Below, in pieces: positions 19,085-26,191 of a stretch of 61,620 nucleotides of DNA. This DNA comes from Paludibacteraceae bacterium. Its GTDB lineage: Bacteria; Bacteroidota; Bacteroidia; Bacteroidales; Paludibacteraceae. A program made the translations under genes and the position numbers. Under the pieces are notes generated by a model. That model saw only the letters and a program-made list of their open reading frames with translations. It was not told the DNA's origin and made no database searches. Position 1 is the first letter of the stretch; each line of letters starts with the position of its first letter. Location of the stretch: positions 1 through 61,620 of the forward strand of contig JAKSNG010000008.1 in the NCBI GenBank assembly GCA_024400125.1. The letters run 5' to 3'.

Positions 19085-19662
19085 TTAAGGCTAACATCCA
19101 GGTCTTGCCGAAAGAACAGCAGGATAGCAATCACAGCGACCGTGATACACGAGTCGGCGATGTTAAAGACCGGTCGGAAAAATATACACTCACCCGCCGC
19201 ATTATGTATCAGCGGAAAATAAAGCATATCCACTACTTTTCCGTAAAACCAATCACCATACCCAAAAATCTTGCCATACGCCACACAGTCAATGATATTG
19301 CCGATAGCTCCTGCCGTCACCAAAGACACCATAGTCAAGTAGCCCCATGGATGCAACAACTGCTGTTCTGCTACGAGCGATGAGTTAGTGCGACGAATAA
19401 GCAGATGTAGGTAATAGCCGAGCGCCCCTACTGCCGCAATACGGAAGAGCGTGAGCAGCAGTTTCGAGAACCACTCAATGCCAAAAGCCATGCCGTTGTT
19501 TTCAACAAAGCAGATGTAGAACCACGATGTCACGGCATGTGCTTCGCCCAATTGGAAGTGTGTACGGATATAGATCTTCGTCCATTGGTCGAGTACAACA
19601 GCCATCACGATGATGGCTACCACTAAGATGGATTGTTGGGTTGTTCGTTTCATTGTGCGCAT
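19069..19662 (-). CDS. lspA: Lipoprotein signal peptidase II
   Basis: 197 residues with four predicted membrane segments. The diagnostic motifs are ENNGMAFG, GAIGNIID (first catalytic Asp) and FNIADS (second catalytic Asp). It cleaves the signal peptides of lipoproteins such as those seen in this window. The start is 4 nt after the metK stop. Confidence 0.96.
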   Translation of the reverse strand: MRTMKRTTQQSILVVAIIVMAVVLDQWTKIYIRTHFQLGEAHAVTSWFYICFVENNGMAFGIEWFSKLLLTLFRIAAVGALGYYLHLLIRRTNSSLVAEQQLLHPWGYLTMVSLVTAGAIGNIIDCVAYGKIFGYGDWFYGKVVDMLYFPLIHNAAGECIFFRPVFNIADSCITVAVIAILLFFRQDLDVSLKKTKD

Positions 19663-19666
19663 GGTG

Positions 19667-20893
19667 TTATTGCAATTCGTCTAAATGGGGCAGCGTGTCT
19701 ATCCGTTCCCATGTAAAGAGTTGCACTTGTTTAGTGAATGGTTGCCCATTCTCGTCCTTGAATGTTTTGGTGACCGTCTCACATTTGCGTCCCATGTGCC
19801 CATAGCGAGCTGTCTCCTCGTAGATAGGCGACTTGAGTTGGAGGAACTTGATGATTCCTGCGGGTGTGAGGTCAAAGTGTTTGTGTATGTATTGCACTAT
19901 CTGTTCTTGGCTCACTTTGAGTCCTTCGCCAGATACATATATACTGACGGGTTCAGCCACGCCAATGGCATAACTCAGTTGCACGAGCAGTTCGCGTGCC
20001 ACTCCGGCTGCCACTAAGTTCTTTGCTATGTACCGAGCCATGTATGCTGCCGACCTATCCACTTTAGATGGGTCTTTGCCGGAGAATGCTCCTCCGCCGT
20101 GAGCGCCGCGTCCGCCGTATGTATCTACAATGATTTTGCGGCCGGTCAAACCGGTATCACCGTGAGGACCGCCAATGACGAAGTTGCCGGTGGGGTTGAC
20201 GAGCAACTTGAAGTCACCTTGTAATAGACGACTATAGCGTGAGTCACGTCGAGCTACTTCCGGCAGTAATATCTGCCGTATGTCTTGTGCAATCTGTTCT
20301 TGTGTGACGTTGGGGTCGTGTTGAGTGGAGACGACGATGGTGTCAATGCGCAGCGGTTCACCTTCCTCACTATATTCGATAGTCACTTGTGACTTAGCGT
20401 CCGGACGCAGGTAGGTCATTTGTTTGCCCTCTTTGCGTATGCGCGCGAGCGTATAAACTAAGGTGTGTGCCATATCGAGTGTGAGGGGCATGTAGTTGTC
20501 TGTTTCGTTGGTTGCGTAGCCGAACATAATACCTTGGTCACCGGCACCTTGTTGTTCTTCGGCACGGTTGACGCCCATGGCGATGTCTGCACTTTGTTCG
20601 TGGAGGGCGGTTAGGATACCGCAGCTGTCTGCTTCGAACTTATACTCAGACTTGGTGTAGCCGATACGTTGGATAGTGTCTCGTGCTACTTGTTGTACAT
20701 CGACGTAACCTTTAGCGGTTACTTCGCCAGCGATTATCACTTGCCCTGTCGTCACCATTGTTTCGCAGGCAACGTGGGCATTTTCATCTTGTGCCAAGAA
20801 ATGGTCGAGAACGGCGTCGCTTATTTGGTCAGCGACTTTGTCTGGGTGTCCTTCGGACACACTTTCAGACGTAAAAAGATAGGTTTTATTCAT
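19667..20893 (-). CDS. metK: S-adenosylmethionine synthetase
   Basis: 408 residues. [24 protein letters not shown] is at the N-terminus; [11 protein letters not shown] and [16 protein letters not shown] are the ATP/methionine-binding signatures. It makes SAM from methionine and ATP. It is first in the operon; the leader holds a SAM-II-like element ending at its start codon. Confidence 0.98.
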   Translation of the reverse strand: MNKTYLFTSESVSEGHPDKVADQISDAVLDHFLAQDENAHVACETMVTTGQVIIAGEVTAKGYVDVQQVARDTIQRIGYTKSEYKFEADSCGILTALHEQSADIAMGVNRAEEQQGAGDQGIMFGYATNETDNYMPLTLDMAHTLVYTLARIRKEGKQMTYLRPDAKSQVTIEYSEEGEPLRIDTIVVSTQHDPNVTQEQIAQDIRQILLPEVARRDSRYSRLLQGDFKLLVNPTGNFVIGGPHGDTGLTGRKIIVDTYGGRGAHGGGAFSGKDPSKVDRSAAYMARYIAKNLVAAGVARELLVQLSYAIGVAEPVSIYVSGEGLKVSQEQIVQYIHKHFDLTPAGIIKFLQLKSPIYEETARYGHMGRKCETVTKTFKDENGQPFTKQVQLFTWERIDTLPHLDELQ

Positions 20894-20945
20894 TTTAGCA
20901 TTTAGTTTTTATGGGGAGTTGCAAGCAGTCAAATCTGTCTCCCCT
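20893..20945 (-). promoter_or_regulatory. SAM-II-like riboswitch candidate before metK
   Basis: The ~53-nt leader on the minus strand has a 6-bp stem GGGGAG (20944-20939) with CTCCCC (20918-20913). Its loop contains GATTTGAC and ends TTGCAA; after the stem come ATAAA, CTAAAT and GCTAAAATG. These match, in order and spacing, the SAM-II blocks as I recall them (GAUUUAAC, UUGCAA, AUAAA, GCUAAA). AUUUG of the loop can pair with UAAAU downstream, giving the pseudoknot. The terminal GGG of classic SAM-II is missing. High SAM would hide the start codon. Confidence 0.5.
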
Positions 20946-20958
20946 CGTAAAAATCGCA

Positions 20959-20990
20959 CAAAAGTACAATTTTTTTTTGACATACACAAA
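20959..20990 (-). promoter_or_regulatory. Promoter of metK-lspA-DUF4296
   Basis: Minus strand TTTG (20990-20987) and TACTTTTG (20966-20959), 20 nt apart. The start site would fall near 20952, just before the SAM-II-like element. Confidence 0.8.
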
Positions 20991-21023
20991 TTTTCCCGCA
21001 TTTTTTGCCGAAATTTTTGGTTT

Positions 21024-21090
21024 AGCTTGTCTTAGGATGGTCCCGAGATGCTCCCGAAGTATGTGCGAACTTGTGTCTGCCTTTGCGGTT
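21024..21090 (-). repeat. Interspersed 11-bp-module repeat, copy 2
   Basis: Two 11-bp units (on the minus strand TCGGGAGCATC then TCGGGACCATC) are followed by CTAAGACAAGC, matching 142-175 on the other strand. It separates metK from the AAA ATPase gene. Confidence 0.65.
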
Positions 21091-21130
21091 GCTCAGCAAA
21101 TACATTATATTGGATGAGAGATATGATTTT

Positions 21131-22288
21131 TCATTCTTCAGGTAGAGGTGATTTTTCTCCGCACCAAAGAATATGGCTTATGCATACTTGCATTTGCTGC
21201 ATGGTAGGAAACATTAGTTCTCCATATTTTTTCTGATATTCTTGCAGCCATTCCAAAAATTCTTTAATGAATATAGGATTATGCAACTCGTCCAAAATTT
21301 TATTAACATCTCGTCGATTTACTCCATTTTTTTGAAGCAATAATGAACATGTGTATTCATACGTTTCAATGATATGCTCATCTTCTTCTGTTTCTGGACT
21401 ATTTTGTGAGAATAGTTGTTGATGTTGCAGAAAGAATTGGTAATAGTCCTTGATATTTTCAATATGTTCCCACTTTTGAACCCGTACTGGATTCAAATCC
21501 AGATTGTATATTTTTGCGTCCTTTATAGCGAGCAGAAAAGGCGAGTGCGTAGCAATTATAAATTGGCAATTCTCGAATTGCGCCATTTCCTCGAGGTATT
21601 GTTTGAGAAGCAATTGTCGTTTAATAGACAAGGAGTTCTCGGGTTCATCCAACAAATAGAGTCCGTGCGGTTTAATTTGTTCTAAGAAATACTCCAGTGC
21701 ATTTTCGCCATTGGAATGTAAAATAATATTTTTCCCCGCCTCCTGCATAACCAGTTTGCCTATTCCTCCTTCGTGAATAGCTGTTGCTTTCCGTTTTATT
21801 TGTGCTACTTCGTCGGGGTTGTTTGGATTAACAGAAAAGTCATGGTCTTTACGCATCGCCACTCCTTCATGTGTGACACGTGTTTGGTCGTTGAGGATAG
21901 ACATGTTCGATTCGCGTTTTGTAAACGAATGTCTAAACACATCATCGCTGGCAATGATTTTCGTATCCCAAGGTTGCATGTCATACGTATATTCCCAGTC
22001 ACAACAATCTGCGTAATGCTGCAGATAAAACGCCTCATTGTATGGTGAGCCATGTTGTATAGTCAAACACTTAGCAAGGATATTGAGCAAAGTGGATTTA
22101 CCAGAACCATTATCGCCACAAAAAACAGTAATGGGCGCAAAAGTAACCTGTCTTAATCTTTTATTAGGGAATAGTCCATAGGGATAGGGACTGGCAGCGA
22201 AACCTTGTGGATGGTATATTTTGTAAAAGAAATGCCGTTCCACATCTATACTTGGTATAGTGAGCCTTTTGATATATAATTGTCCCAT
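21131..22288 (-). CDS. AAA/ABC-type ATPase
   Basis: 385 residues. Walker A GDNGSGKST is at 58-66, Walker B LYLLDEPENSLS near 233, and an ATHSPFLL H-loop near 265. This is the compact OLD/RecF-like layout of stand-alone AAA ATPases in bacterial accessory islands. The last ~100 residues are not recognised. No nuclease domain is present. It is the last gene of the minus-strand island, 20 nt after the small gene at 22308. Its partner, if any, may be that gene. Confidence 0.8.
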   Translation of the reverse strand: MGQLYIKRLTIPSIDVERHFFYKIYHPQGFAASPYPYGLFPNKRLRQVTFAPITVFCGDNGSGKSTLLNILAKCLTIQHGSPYNEAFYLQHYADCCDWEYTYDMQPWDTKIIASDDVFRHSFTKRESNMSILNDQTRVTHEGVAMRKDHDFSVNPNNPDEVAQIKRKATAIHEGGIGKLVMQEAGKNIILHSNGENALEYFLEQIKPHGLYLLDEPENSLSIKRQLLLKQYLEEMAQFENCQFIIATHSPFLLAIKDAKIYNLDLNPVRVQKWEHIENIKDYYQFFLQHQQLFSQNSPETEEDEHIIETYEYTCSLLLQKNGVNRRDVNKILDELHNPIFIKEFLEWLQEYQKKYGELMFPTMQQMQVCISHILWCGEKSPLPEE

Positions 22289-22307
22289 AGTAGTATATTA
22301 TTTGTTA

Positions 22308-22646
22308 TTATCTAAAGTGCAACTCCTCATCGGAGCAGAGGCGATAGACGCGGTTTTGGATATAGTCGCTTAGGATTTGGACGTTACGTTTGGATTGCGG
22401 TATGCCAAAGATATTGATGAAAACTTTGTTTTTGCTTTCGATGATAACATCGGTCGTTTGTGTGCCCTTTGCCACCACGCGAATACGTATGTTTTGCCCT
22501 GTAGGGATAAGCGACCAACCGTGGGAAGCGATGAGCTCAAAATGGCGCTCATCGCATTCCACACGCTTGAAATCGTCAGCCGTCTGCAAGACATGTTTTA
22601 CACAAGTATATACACGCCGTGCAGGTTGAGAAAAATAATGCTCAAT
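22308..22646 (-). CDS. Small conserved-looking protein without an ATG
   Basis: A 282-bp frame begins at a TTG (22589), but the frame stays open to 22646 after a TAA. The upstream residues (SQPARRVYTCVKHVLQ) continue the pattern of the downstream part smoothly, so the original start was probably upstream. No ATG or GTG exists there; the first candidate is ATT at 22646. It is either a protein with a rare start or a gene that has lost its start. No domain is recognised. Confidence 0.5.
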   Translation of the reverse strand: MEHYFSQPARRVYTCVKHVLQTADDFKRVECDERHFELIASHGWSLIPTGQNIRIRVVAKGTQTTDVIIESKNKVFINIFGIPQSKRNVQILSDYIQNRVYRLCSDEELHFR

Positions 22647-22743
22647 ATGACTTCTTTACAAACAAAAAAGTTTAAATCCTATTGATAGAATTAAGTTTGC
22701 GTTTTTACTACTTAAATTCTATTATAGTAGAGATAAGCATCTC

Positions 22744-22923
22744 TTAATTGTCTTTGTATACGCCATATTTGTTTGGTCCTAAGTTAATTACCTTACCTCC
22801 AATTTTAGCAGCAACTTCTGCCGCTTTAGCAAACCCGTCAAAAATGAGGGTGTTGTTTAAATCTAAAAATCCCATATTCTTTAAGTTTTGTGTAATCCAG
22901 GCTCCGCGGATTACGTTTAACAT
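22744..22923 (-). CDS. Small protein, 59 aa
   Basis: The ATG at 22923 comes 2 nt after the TAA of the preceding frame (22926), which suggests coupled translation; an internal ATG at 22875 would give 43 residues. The product is Ala/Gly/Asn-rich in its second half (AKAAEVAAKIGGK) and ends YGVYKDN. Family unknown. It belongs to the island of small minus-strand genes. Confidence 0.5.
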   Translation of the reverse strand: MLNVIRGAWITQNLKNMGFLDLNNTLIFDGFAKAAEVAAKIGGKVINLGPNKYGVYKDN

Positions 22924-22925
22924 TA

Positions 22926-23057
22926 TTAAGGGCGTGGAGCCTTAATTCGCCCATCAGTGGCGTTTGTGGTCACTTCCAACATTAGTAAGACTAACTTATA
23001 GGCTTTTTCACTTATGCGTAGCTTGCAATGTTCTTTTATTTTGTTGAATATATTCAT
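22926..23057 (-). pseudogene. Truncated Sel1-protein N-terminus
   Basis: The 43-residue frame begins MNIFNKIKEHCK and continues SEKAYKLVLLMLE. The Sel1 protein at 24185-24955 begins MEIFKKFKENRK and continues NEKAYKLALQYLY. The similarity stops after ~30 residues, before the Sel1 repeats. It looks like the remnant of a duplicated Sel1 gene, or a short protein made from that N-terminus. It lies downstream of zinc-ribbon copy A. Confidence 0.55.
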
Positions 23058-23069
23058 ATACGTAAAATT

Positions 23070-23273
23070 TTATGTTAGCAGAAATCTGTCTGCCGCAGTT
23101 GCGATTATAATTCGCTATTTTATTCTTTACATTTAATCCCACATTAGGATTATGGTTCCCACTCATAACCACAATTGGGGCAAACATAGCATGAACCATC
23201 GAAAAAGGCATCTTCACAGCCACATTTAGGGCACTCTATTTCCATTTTTGTTTCGTTTTATTTTTGCCTACTC
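23070..23273 (-). repeat. 200-bp duplicated unit, copy A
   Basis: This block and 23921-24122 are identical over ~187 bp and differ only by a few bases at the leader end. Each contains a leader, a 31-residue zinc-ribbon frame and an identical 3' trailer. The flanking sequences are unrelated. Confidence 0.9.
23150..23245 (-). CDS. PhnA-like zinc-ribbon miniprotein, copy A
   Basis: 31 residues: MEIECPKCGCEDAF, then CYVCPNCGYEWEP. Two CPxC/CPNC knuckles form a complete zinc ribbon like the N-terminal domain of PhnA, but the PhnA C-terminal domain is absent. The TAA is identical in both copies, so the short form is fixed and not a sequencing slip. The gene is too short for usual ORF cut-offs. It may bind zinc or nucleic acid; function is unknown. 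Confidence 0.65.
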   Translation of the reverse strand: MEIECPKCGCEDAFFDGSCYVCPNCGYEWEP

Positions 23274-23285
23274 TTGGGCATTGGT
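23246..23285 (-). promoter_or_regulatory. Shared gene leader, copy 1
   Basis: The minus-strand sequence CCAATGCCCAAGAGTAGGC followed by A-rich CAAAAATAAAACGAAAC ends at the ATG of zinc ribbon A. Nearly the same leader precedes zinc ribbon B, the Sel1 gene and, less closely, the 75-aa gene at 25587. Confidence 0.7.
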
Positions 23286-23361
23286 AAGACCAAAATAAGT
23301 TGTGAATAAAACTTAAAATATAGGGACACTTTTTATGTAAAAAAGCACCCCCAATATTTGT

Positions 23362-23724
23362 TTATCTTATTCCGAGAGACTTATTCCATTTTTTCTGTAA
23401 TGCTATCTCTTCATCGGCATAACGACCATCAATAGCAATCAATTCGCTAACAAATTTTTGAATGACATCATTAACTTGTGGACGAGTTTCTTCATCAAAA
23501 TTAAGAAGCATATTTTTAGTATCAAGTATGACGTCTTCATACGTAAATGTACGATTAGACATACTTAATAGCATTGAAATTTGTTCTTCATTAAAATGCA
23601 TTTCCTCCTTGAGCGATGTTATAAAATTTTCCACAAACTTCTTCTCTCGGTTATCGTATTCCCCATCACAATTAGCGAATAAGGAGCCTATTTTTATAAT
23701 TAGTGTTGCAAATTGGTAATTCAT
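23362..23724 (-). CDS. TerB-like protein, 120 aa
   Basis: The all-helical pattern IIKIGSLFANCDGEYDNREKKFV...ELIAIDGRYADEEIAL has the two acidic D-G-x-Y/x-x-x-E motifs of TerB/DUF533 domains. TerB proteins bind metal and accompany tellurite/stress and phage-related systems. It is encoded 22 nt after the 53-aa membrane protein, so they form a pair. A TerB-like domain also ends the M48 protein at 26546. Confidence 0.75.
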   Translation of the reverse strand: MNYQFATLIIKIGSLFANCDGEYDNREKKFVENFITSLKEEMHFNEEQISMLLSMSNRTFTYEDVILDTKNMLLNFDEETRPQVNDVIQKFVSELIAIDGRYADEEIALQKKWNKSLGIR

Positions 23725-23746
23725 AATAAATTCGATTTTGTGTAAT

Positions 23747-23908
23747 TTAGTCTACATATTTTTCAATTGCTTTTATAGCCAACGCACCAACTCCAATAAC
23801 TCCTACTGTAATAAGGGCGATTAGAGATGGTTTGTTTCCGTTGTCAATGATGTCTCCTACTTTATTGGCGACGTCGTAACCTGGATGATAATTTTGTAAA
23901 TTTGACAT
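23747..23908 (-). CDS. Small one-helix membrane protein, 53 aa
   Basis: ATG at 23908. A polar N-terminus (MSNLQNYHPGYDVANKVGD) is followed by one membrane helix (SLIALITVGVIGVGALAI) and a short charged tail KAIEKYVD. It lies between zinc ribbon copy B and the TerB-like gene. Family unknown; it could anchor a partner protein at the membrane. Confidence 0.6.
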   Translation of the reverse strand: MSNLQNYHPGYDVANKVGDIIDNGNKPSLIALITVGVIGVGALAIKAIEKYVD

Positions 23909-23920
23909 GATAGTGTTTTC

Positions 23921-24122
23921 TTATGTTAGCAGAAATCTGTCTGCCGCAGTTGCGATTATAATTCGCTATTTTATTCTTTACATTTAATCCCACATTAGGA
24001 TTATGGTTCCCACTCATAACCACAATTGGGGCAAACATAGCATGAACCATCGAAAAAGGCATCTTCACAGCCACATTTAGGGCACTCTATTTCCATTTTT
24101 GTTTCGTTTATTTTGCCTACTC
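23921..24122 (-). repeat. 200-bp duplicated unit, copy B
   Basis: Second copy of the unit at 23070-23273, in the same orientation and 851 bp away. The near-identity, including non-coding parts, implies a recent duplication or gene conversion. Confidence 0.9.
24001..24096 (-). CDS. PhnA-like zinc-ribbon miniprotein, copy B
   Basis: Identical in protein sequence to the copy at 23150-23245 (31 residues, four Cys). Here it heads a unit with the 53-aa membrane protein and the TerB-like protein. Confidence 0.65.
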   Translation of the reverse strand: MEIECPKCGCEDAFFDGSCYVCPNCGYEWEP

Positions 24123-24135
24123 ATGGGCATCGGCA
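24097..24135 (-). promoter_or_regulatory. Shared gene leader, copy 2
   Basis: GCCGATGCCCATGAGTAGGC on the minus strand, then an A-rich stretch up to the ATG of zinc ribbon B. TGCC and GGCA can pair across the CATGAGTA loop. Confidence 0.7.
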
Positions 24136-24184
24136 ATCCCCTATGATTTTGTTAAAGTGTTATAGAACACTATGATGTAATGTG

Positions 24185-24955
24185 CTAATTTTCTGTTGAC
24201 GGCAAATTAGTTTCATTTAAAATATCAATCGCTTGTTGGTAACCGTTTTCGGCAGCTTTATAAAGCCATTCTATAGCATTCTCTTGATTTTTCTCTACGC
24301 CAAGTCCATCTTGATAGCAAAGTGCTAAATAAAACATAGACTCTGGCTCCCCTAATGTGGCTGCTTTATAGAACCATTCAAATGCAAGATCGTAATTTTG
24401 ATTTACGAATCCACCGTTGAAATAACGACTTGCTAAACAAAACATAGCATCAGGCACACCATTCTTTGCCGCTATCGAAAAATACTCTATTGCTTTTTCT
24501 TCATTTTTGCAGCATCCGATGCCAGAGGATAGCATAATCCCTAGATTGTGCATAGCATTGAAATTGCCCAAATCGGCGGCTTTTTGATAGTATTCAACCG
24601 CATTTTCGTCACTTTGAGATACGCCTTCACCTCTCCGATAGCACACCCCTAATTCGAACAAGTCTTCCGCCGTTGGAGCTGTAGCGATATTATCCTTCAG
24701 TATATCCACGGCTTTTGAGAACCATTGATTCGCAATATCAACATTACCATTAACAAATTCTCCATCTCTATAGCATTCTCCTAAACGCAGGCATGATGGA
24801 TAATGTCCGTTTTTTGCCGTTGTCTCAAGTAATAACAAAGCAAAGTCTACATTTTGATGGAGACCATCACCATAGAGATATTGCAAGGCTAATTTATAGG
24901 CTTTTTCATTATTACGTTCCTTGCGGTTTTCTTTAAATTTTTTAAATATTTCCAT
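24185..24955 (-). CDS. Sel1-repeat protein, 256 aa
   Basis: Six Sel1-type TPR-like repeats of 35-37 residues (A-x-x-L-G-x-x-Y-x-x-G-x-G-V...A-x-x-W-x-x-x-A-A-x-x-G) cover about residues 20-245. There is no signal peptide, so it is probably cytoplasmic. Sel1 proteins act as adaptors. Its leader and first codons (ATGGAAATA) match those of the zinc-ribbon genes, a sign of shared origin of the 5' end. Confidence 0.85.
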   Translation of the reverse strand: MEIFKKFKENRKERNNEKAYKLALQYLYGDGLHQNVDFALLLLETTAKNGHYPSCLRLGECYRDGEFVNGNVDIANQWFSKAVDILKDNIATAPTAEDLFELGVCYRRGEGVSQSDENAVEYYQKAADLGNFNAMHNLGIMLSSGIGCCKNEEKAIEYFSIAAKNGVPDAMFCLASRYFNGGFVNQNYDLAFEWFYKAATLGEPESMFYLALCYQDGLGVEKNQENAIEWLYKAAENGYQQAIDILNETNLPSTEN

Positions 24956-24995
24956 TTTTTGTTTCGTTTATTTTTGCCTACTCATGGGCATCGGC
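24956..24995 (-). promoter_or_regulatory. Shared gene leader, copy 3
   Basis: GCCGATGCCCATGAGTAGGC plus the A-rich tail up to the ATG of the Sel1 gene. The leader core is identical to copy 2. Confidence 0.7.
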
Positions 24996-25020
24996 ACTCC
25001 TTAATCATATAGTTAATCAA

Positions 25021-25329
25021 TTAAGAAAACATCTTGAATATCAATCCTCCAATTAATGCAACCAATAAAATAGCGATGACACCAAGAATCAGCACAATCC
25101 ATTTGAACATGCCTAAAATGCTGGATAATGTTTGACTAGATTTTCCAACTTCGGCTTGTATAAAATTCAGCACTCCCGTTCCCGTGATTATTAAATCATC
25201 AACCCATCCAGCAAAAGGCACAACGTCGGGTAATATATCTACTGGAGATACGGCATACAAAATGCCTATTATTAACCAAATCCATGAACCAACACCTGGT
25301 CCATTTTGTTTTTCAAGTTCTTCGTTCAT
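25021..25329 (-). CDS. YkvA/DUF1232 family membrane protein, 102 aa
   Basis: The central block LYAVSPVDILPDVVPFAGWVDDL is the DUF1232 signature (Y-x-x-x-P-x-D-x-I-P-D...G-x-x-D-D). A hydrophobic segment lies before it and a second strong helix ends the protein. Function of the family is unknown. It is 21 nt downstream of the DUF6140-like pair. Confidence 0.85.
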   Translation of the reverse strand: MNEELEKQNGPGVGSWIWLIIGILYAVSPVDILPDVVPFAGWVDDLIITGTGVLNFIQAEVGKSSQTLSSILGMFKWIVLILGVIAILLVALIGGLIFKMFS

Positions 25330-25350
25330 AATACTAATTAACGATGTTTG

Positions 25351-25584
25351 CTATATTTCTTCACATTTAATCCAGACGGGGTTGAGGGCGTCGGCTTGGC
25401 GGATGCTGATGCCATAACGGCGCATAAAAGCATCTTCAATAGCTTGGCGACCTTCTGGAGTTCGAATGGGATTGCGCACGTTAGGGCTTTGTAACTCTAC
25501 GGACATACCAGGTTCCAAACGGACACCATTGCGAACACAAAAAAACCGCACCTCTGCTCGATATAAACGATGTATAACTCCCAT
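25351..25584 (-). CDS. Small DUF6140-like protein, 77 aa
   Basis: Pattern: V-R-x-G-V-R-L-E-P-G-M-S-V-E, then R-x-P-x-G-R-Q-A-I-E-D-A-F-M-R-R-Y-G-I. It is clearly a paralog of the gene 2 nt upstream. It resembles small Bacteroidales proteins that I recall as DUF6140; function unknown. Confidence 0.7.
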   Translation of the reverse strand: MGVIHRLYRAEVRFFCVRNGVRLEPGMSVELQSPNVRNPIRTPEGRQAIEDAFMRRYGISIRQADALNPVWIKCEEI

Positions 25585-25586
25585 CT

Positions 25587-25814
25587 CTACATTCTGTCTG
25601 CCGTCATATAAACCATACTAATGCAACTTGGGCAACGGCTGAGATCAACGCCACATTGCATTCTAAAAGCATTAGCGATAGCTTGCTTGCCAGCAATGGT
25701 AGTTAGTGAATTAGACATTGAGTCATAAGCGACGCGAACGGAAAGTCCTGCGGGTAACTGCACACCGCCTCCAACATACTTGTTCTTGACGGTTACTTCA
25801 TACATGTAAGTCAT
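25587..25814 (-). CDS. Small DUF6140-like protein, 75 aa
   Basis: GGVQLPAGLSVRV, then IAGKQAIANAFRMQCGVDL aligns with the 77-aa neighbour. The two stops and starts nearly touch, so they are co-translated. The C-terminal half has Cys-x-x-Cys (RCPSC), absent from the neighbour. A variant of the shared leader precedes it. Confidence 0.7.
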   Translation of the reverse strand: MTYMYEVTVKNKYVGGGVQLPAGLSVRVAYDSMSNSLTTIAGKQAIANAFRMQCGVDLSRCPSCISMVYMTADRM

Positions 25815-25848
25815 GACTGTGATTTTTATTTTGCCTACTCTTCATCGG
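25815..25848 (-). promoter_or_regulatory. Shared gene leader, diverged copy 4
   Basis: CCGATGAAGAGTAGGCAAAAT on the minus strand ahead of the 75-aa gene keeps the GAGTAGGCAAAA core of the other three leaders, but the last 20 nt differ. Confidence 0.5.
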
Positions 25849-25923
25849 ATTTTCGGCGAACTCCGTTATATTTATATAGATGTTTTTATTAGTAGCATAA
25901 TAGAATAGTATCCTATATTGCAT

Positions 25924-25958
25924 AAAAAAGCGTGGAGAATTATCTCTAATTCATCCAC
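25924..25958 (-). terminator. Terminator of the structured RNA
   Basis: On the minus strand GTGGA-T-GAATTA, loop GAGA, TAATTC-TCCAC forms an 11-bp stem with one bulged T, followed by GC and six T. Confidence 0.75.
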
Positions 25959-26153
25959 CGACGGGCTCTGGAATAACCTTGCAGAAACAAAAGAGAAATA
26001 ATGCTCCACGACGTATGATGTTGGTCGCAACCAAATGCATACAATCACGGAAAGCTACTACTGTCTCCCTCTGCCATAGTGAAATTTTCCAGACTTCGTC
26101 GGTAAGGATAAAGCAATACTTTCTTAACGATTTTCGGGTTTCTCTCCGAAAAT
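25924..26153 (-). ncRNA. Structured ~230-nt RNA, 6S-like rod (candidate)
   Basis: The transcript would start ~7 nt after the -7 box and end at the terminator. It opens with a perfect 10-bp hairpin (CGATTTTCGG / CCGAAAATCG). Then comes a long rod: ACCGACG (26103-26097) pairs with CGTCGGT (25963-25957), and after a 3x3 loop TCTGGAA (26093-26087) pairs with TTCCAGA (25973-25967). Inside lie GCAGA/TCTGC, GGGAGA/TTTCTC, GTATG/CATAC and TTGGT/ACCAA capped by a TGCG loop. A rod with internal loops and its own promoter suggests 6S RNA; another RNA class is possible. Confidence 0.6.
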
Positions 26154-26159
26154 CGGGTG

Positions 26160-26191
26160 CAAAAGTACAAAAAAGTTTTGATACCTGCAAA
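26160..26191 (-). promoter_or_regulatory. Promoter of the structured RNA
   Basis: Minus strand TTTG (26191-26188) and TACTTTTG (26167-26160), 20 nt apart. No gene starts within 300 nt downstream before the terminator, so the product is the RNA itself. Confidence 0.75.

Noticed and set aside
23008..23223. 70-71 codon frames over the duplicated units (also 23862-24074)
   Set aside because: They are another frame of the zinc-ribbon repeat; the 31-residue frame has the Cys pattern and the ATG behind the leader.
22744..25860. Integron-like cassette array
   Set aside because: Small genes between repeats suggested it, but the repeats precede the genes, lack attC core sites (GTTRRRY / RYYYAAC), and no integrase is in the window.
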